64,000 nt of DNA from the NCBI GenBank assembly GCA_009746045.1, contig RPFO01000106.1:52501-116500 (forward strand), in the 5' to 3' direction. Shown in pieces: positions 62,116-64,000 of the stretch. The notes below the pieces were generated by a model. It was given only the letters and a program-made list of their open reading frames with translations. It had not been told where the DNA came from and did no database searches. This DNA is from Mesostigma viride (taxonomy: Eukaryota > Streptophyta > Mesostigmatophyceae > Mesostigmatales > Mesostigmataceae). Position 1 is the first letter of the stretch. Every line of letters begins with the position of its first letter. Both the position numbers and the translations under genes were made by a program.

Positions 62116-64000
62116 CCGGTACTCGGTCCCGTAGGTTACGACGTCGTATGCTTCTCGCGTACACTACCGGTACTACAATCATGTCGCTATGTCGTTCTGA
62201 ATTGCAGTACGCATGTCACTTATCAGAATTTCACTTTGATTTCACTTATCATTTCGGTCAACCTAACCCCTAACACCCATTTACCCGGGGGAAAAAAATG
62301 AATGGCATTTGCAGCAAGGCTCATGCAAGACGAGTTCCTATTTCATAAAAAATTTCATTATTAAATGCAGGATTACATGTCATGCACAAAAATCCAACGC
62401 CTTCACAGAAAATAGCATATCAAGTCTTCTGACGACAATATCAAGTCAATATCAAATTCGTGGCTTCTCTTCGTGGCTTGAAATACTGTTTCCATGCGGT
62501 GCTTAGGACAGCTCCGGGGATGTCGGCACCGCACAGAAGCTCCATCCGGGAGCAAGTGCGCCGGGGGAAGATGTTGTACATCCAGAGCTCGATATGTGCG
62601 GGAAGCCGTCGTGTTGGAAACCGAGGTGTCTGCACATAATTCCGCGCGCAGGCAGCTTGTGCCTTTACGGGGGAAGACCTGCGACACAAAAACCGTGTCC
62701 GGACAATGCAATACGGAGAAATGGCAACGGCAGATGGAGTCGGCTAAGGCCGCTTGTAAGGAAAGTGATTTTTAATGCACGAATAAATGTATAATGCATG
62801 CTACATCGCCATCGCTTGGGCGGTGAAAAGACAAGGACCAACCACATGCCCCCACCTACCCTTCGTGCATCCCGCCCTTGACGAGGCACAACCATGTGCC
62901 CCCACCTACCCTTTGTGCGTCCCTCCCTTGACAAGAAACAAGCACGTGCACCTATCTAACCTTTGTGCATCCCTTCCTTGGCAAGGAACAAGCACACCCA
63001 CCCACCTACTCCACATGCATCCCTCCCTTGACAAGGAACAAGCACGATCACCCAGCTACCCACTAGCACGGCAGCAAGGCAGACCTTACAATGGCAAGTG
63101 ATGTTTATCGGTAGAAACTGTTAGACAACTAGCAAACGAGCCAGCCGGTGAAGAGCAAGGCACGCATGCAAGGAATTTGTCGTTGCCTATGTCTACGCTT
63201 GTGTTTGTCACTGCAGTTGAAATCTGCATTTGCATCAGCAGGCCCGATCGAACCCCATGTCGCCACCCGCATTTCCACTTATACTTCACGGCCCCTTATT
63301 CTTCTCTTGTGCCTGCCTTTGCCCTAACTGTTACCCTAGCATCTGCCCTTGCCCCTATCCTTTGATCCCCAGTGTTTGCCGTTGCCCTCATCCTTTCCCT
63401 AGTGCCTGCCCTTGTCTTCATCTTTTCCCTTGTGCCTGCCCTTGCCCTTGTCCGTTCCCTCGTGCTTGACTTGTCCTAATCTCTTTCCCTTGCGCCTGCC
63501 CTTGCCCTTATCCGCTTCCCTTGTGCCTGCCCCTGCCCTTGCCCTTGTCATTTCCCTTGAGCCTGCCCTTTTGGCAAGCACAAGTGCCTTTGTCCTTTCC
63601 TTGGCCTTGTGCTTGCTCTTCCAGTTTCCCTTTCCTTTGCTCGTGCGGTTGCCTTTGCTCTTACCCGGGTGCTTGCCCTTGCCGTTTGCAAGCTGCATTA
63701 TTGTCTTAGCAAGCTAGCAAGTGCAAACTGGCACTGAGCCAGAAATGCAAGCAAAGCAGCCAGTGTAAATAAGGATGGACGGGAACAGTAGAAAGCTAGG
63801 GGTGGCAACGGTGCTAGAGCTCATGGCAACAAGGTGGTCCCATTCTTGCTGCATTGGGTGCGTTGCGTGGGTGGGATATTGCGAGAGGGGGACATTCTTG
63901 CCTTGGTTGTGTTTTCACATGCACCCGGTGCTTGAATTTATGCGTGCAAGGGTGGCTGGTATCCCAACCAACAGCCTAAGAGGAAAAAGAGTGCTTAGAA
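62116..64000. other. Right-edge DNA without a recognised gene
   Basis: A unit of about 57 bp repeats four times at 62841-63060 (ACCTACCCTTTGTGCRTCCC, then TTGACAAG and AACAAGCAC). 63290-63690 is rich in CTTGCCCTT-type units. The frame 62594-62794 is Cys-rich (CGKPSCWKPRCLH) but matches nothing I know; it could be an exon of a gene off the right edge. Confidence 0.35.

Noticed and set aside
61857..62273. Repeat protein with VVIYE units
   Set aside because: A 15-bp minisatellite is a multiple of three and mimics a repeat protein; no domain or gene context.

Overview
This is nuclear DNA of a photosynthetic eukaryote, most probably a green alga or early streptophyte. Coding sequence is split by GT-AG introns. 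One gene has a plastid-type leader and resembles the plant At2g34460 family. Intergenic DNA holds LINEs, an LTR element, MULE-like elements and tRNA-like SINEs. Nothing bacterial (operons, Shine-Dalgarno sites, CRISPR) is visible. I cannot name the species.

Four host genes were rebuilt from exons whose splice phases agree. (1) 8199 to 2960, minus strand, running off the left edge: N-terminal part of a type-I-like glutamine synthetase family enzyme. (2) 15193 to 24078, plus strand, 4 exons, 1860 aa: a Ser/Pro-rich region, a U-box, a degenerate kinase domain, an acidic tract and about eight Sel1 repeats. (3) 46217 to 33218, minus strand, 10 exons, about 1845 aa: a disordered N-terminus, ribonuclease-inhibitor-type LRRs, a repeated beta/helical module resembling DUF4476, and an IQ-like motif. 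Its first exon has an apparent one-base frameshift near C homopolymers. (4) 49298 to 51351, plus strand, 3 exons, 333 aa: a plastid atypical SDR (Rossmann fold) with a Tat-like second targeting segment.

Mobile DNA fills most of the rest. Two MULE-like elements with 9-bp target duplications lie at 702-1310 and 9114-14265. The second was split by a 5'-truncated LINE (9647-13955, 13-bp duplication). A second LINE family, with hairpin plus AT-rich tails, fills 24.9-31.8 kb and flanks 52-61 kb. It includes a tail-to-tail inverted pair, an ORF1-only derivative and a copy split by a TIR element. A young, apparently non-coding LTR retrotransposon occupies 52098-60736. Its two LTRs differ by one substitution and one 4-bp indel, and it has a TGGCG duplication.

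The most unusual signal cuts across the genes. In about nine of the seventeen introns, the exon end and its splice site have been copied, often several times, into the adjacent intron. This gives ladders of decoy donors or acceptors. Most large introns also carry tetranucleotide arrays, nearly always with the C-rich, G-poor strand as the sense strand. Together these suggest introns that grow by tandem duplication from their splice junctions.
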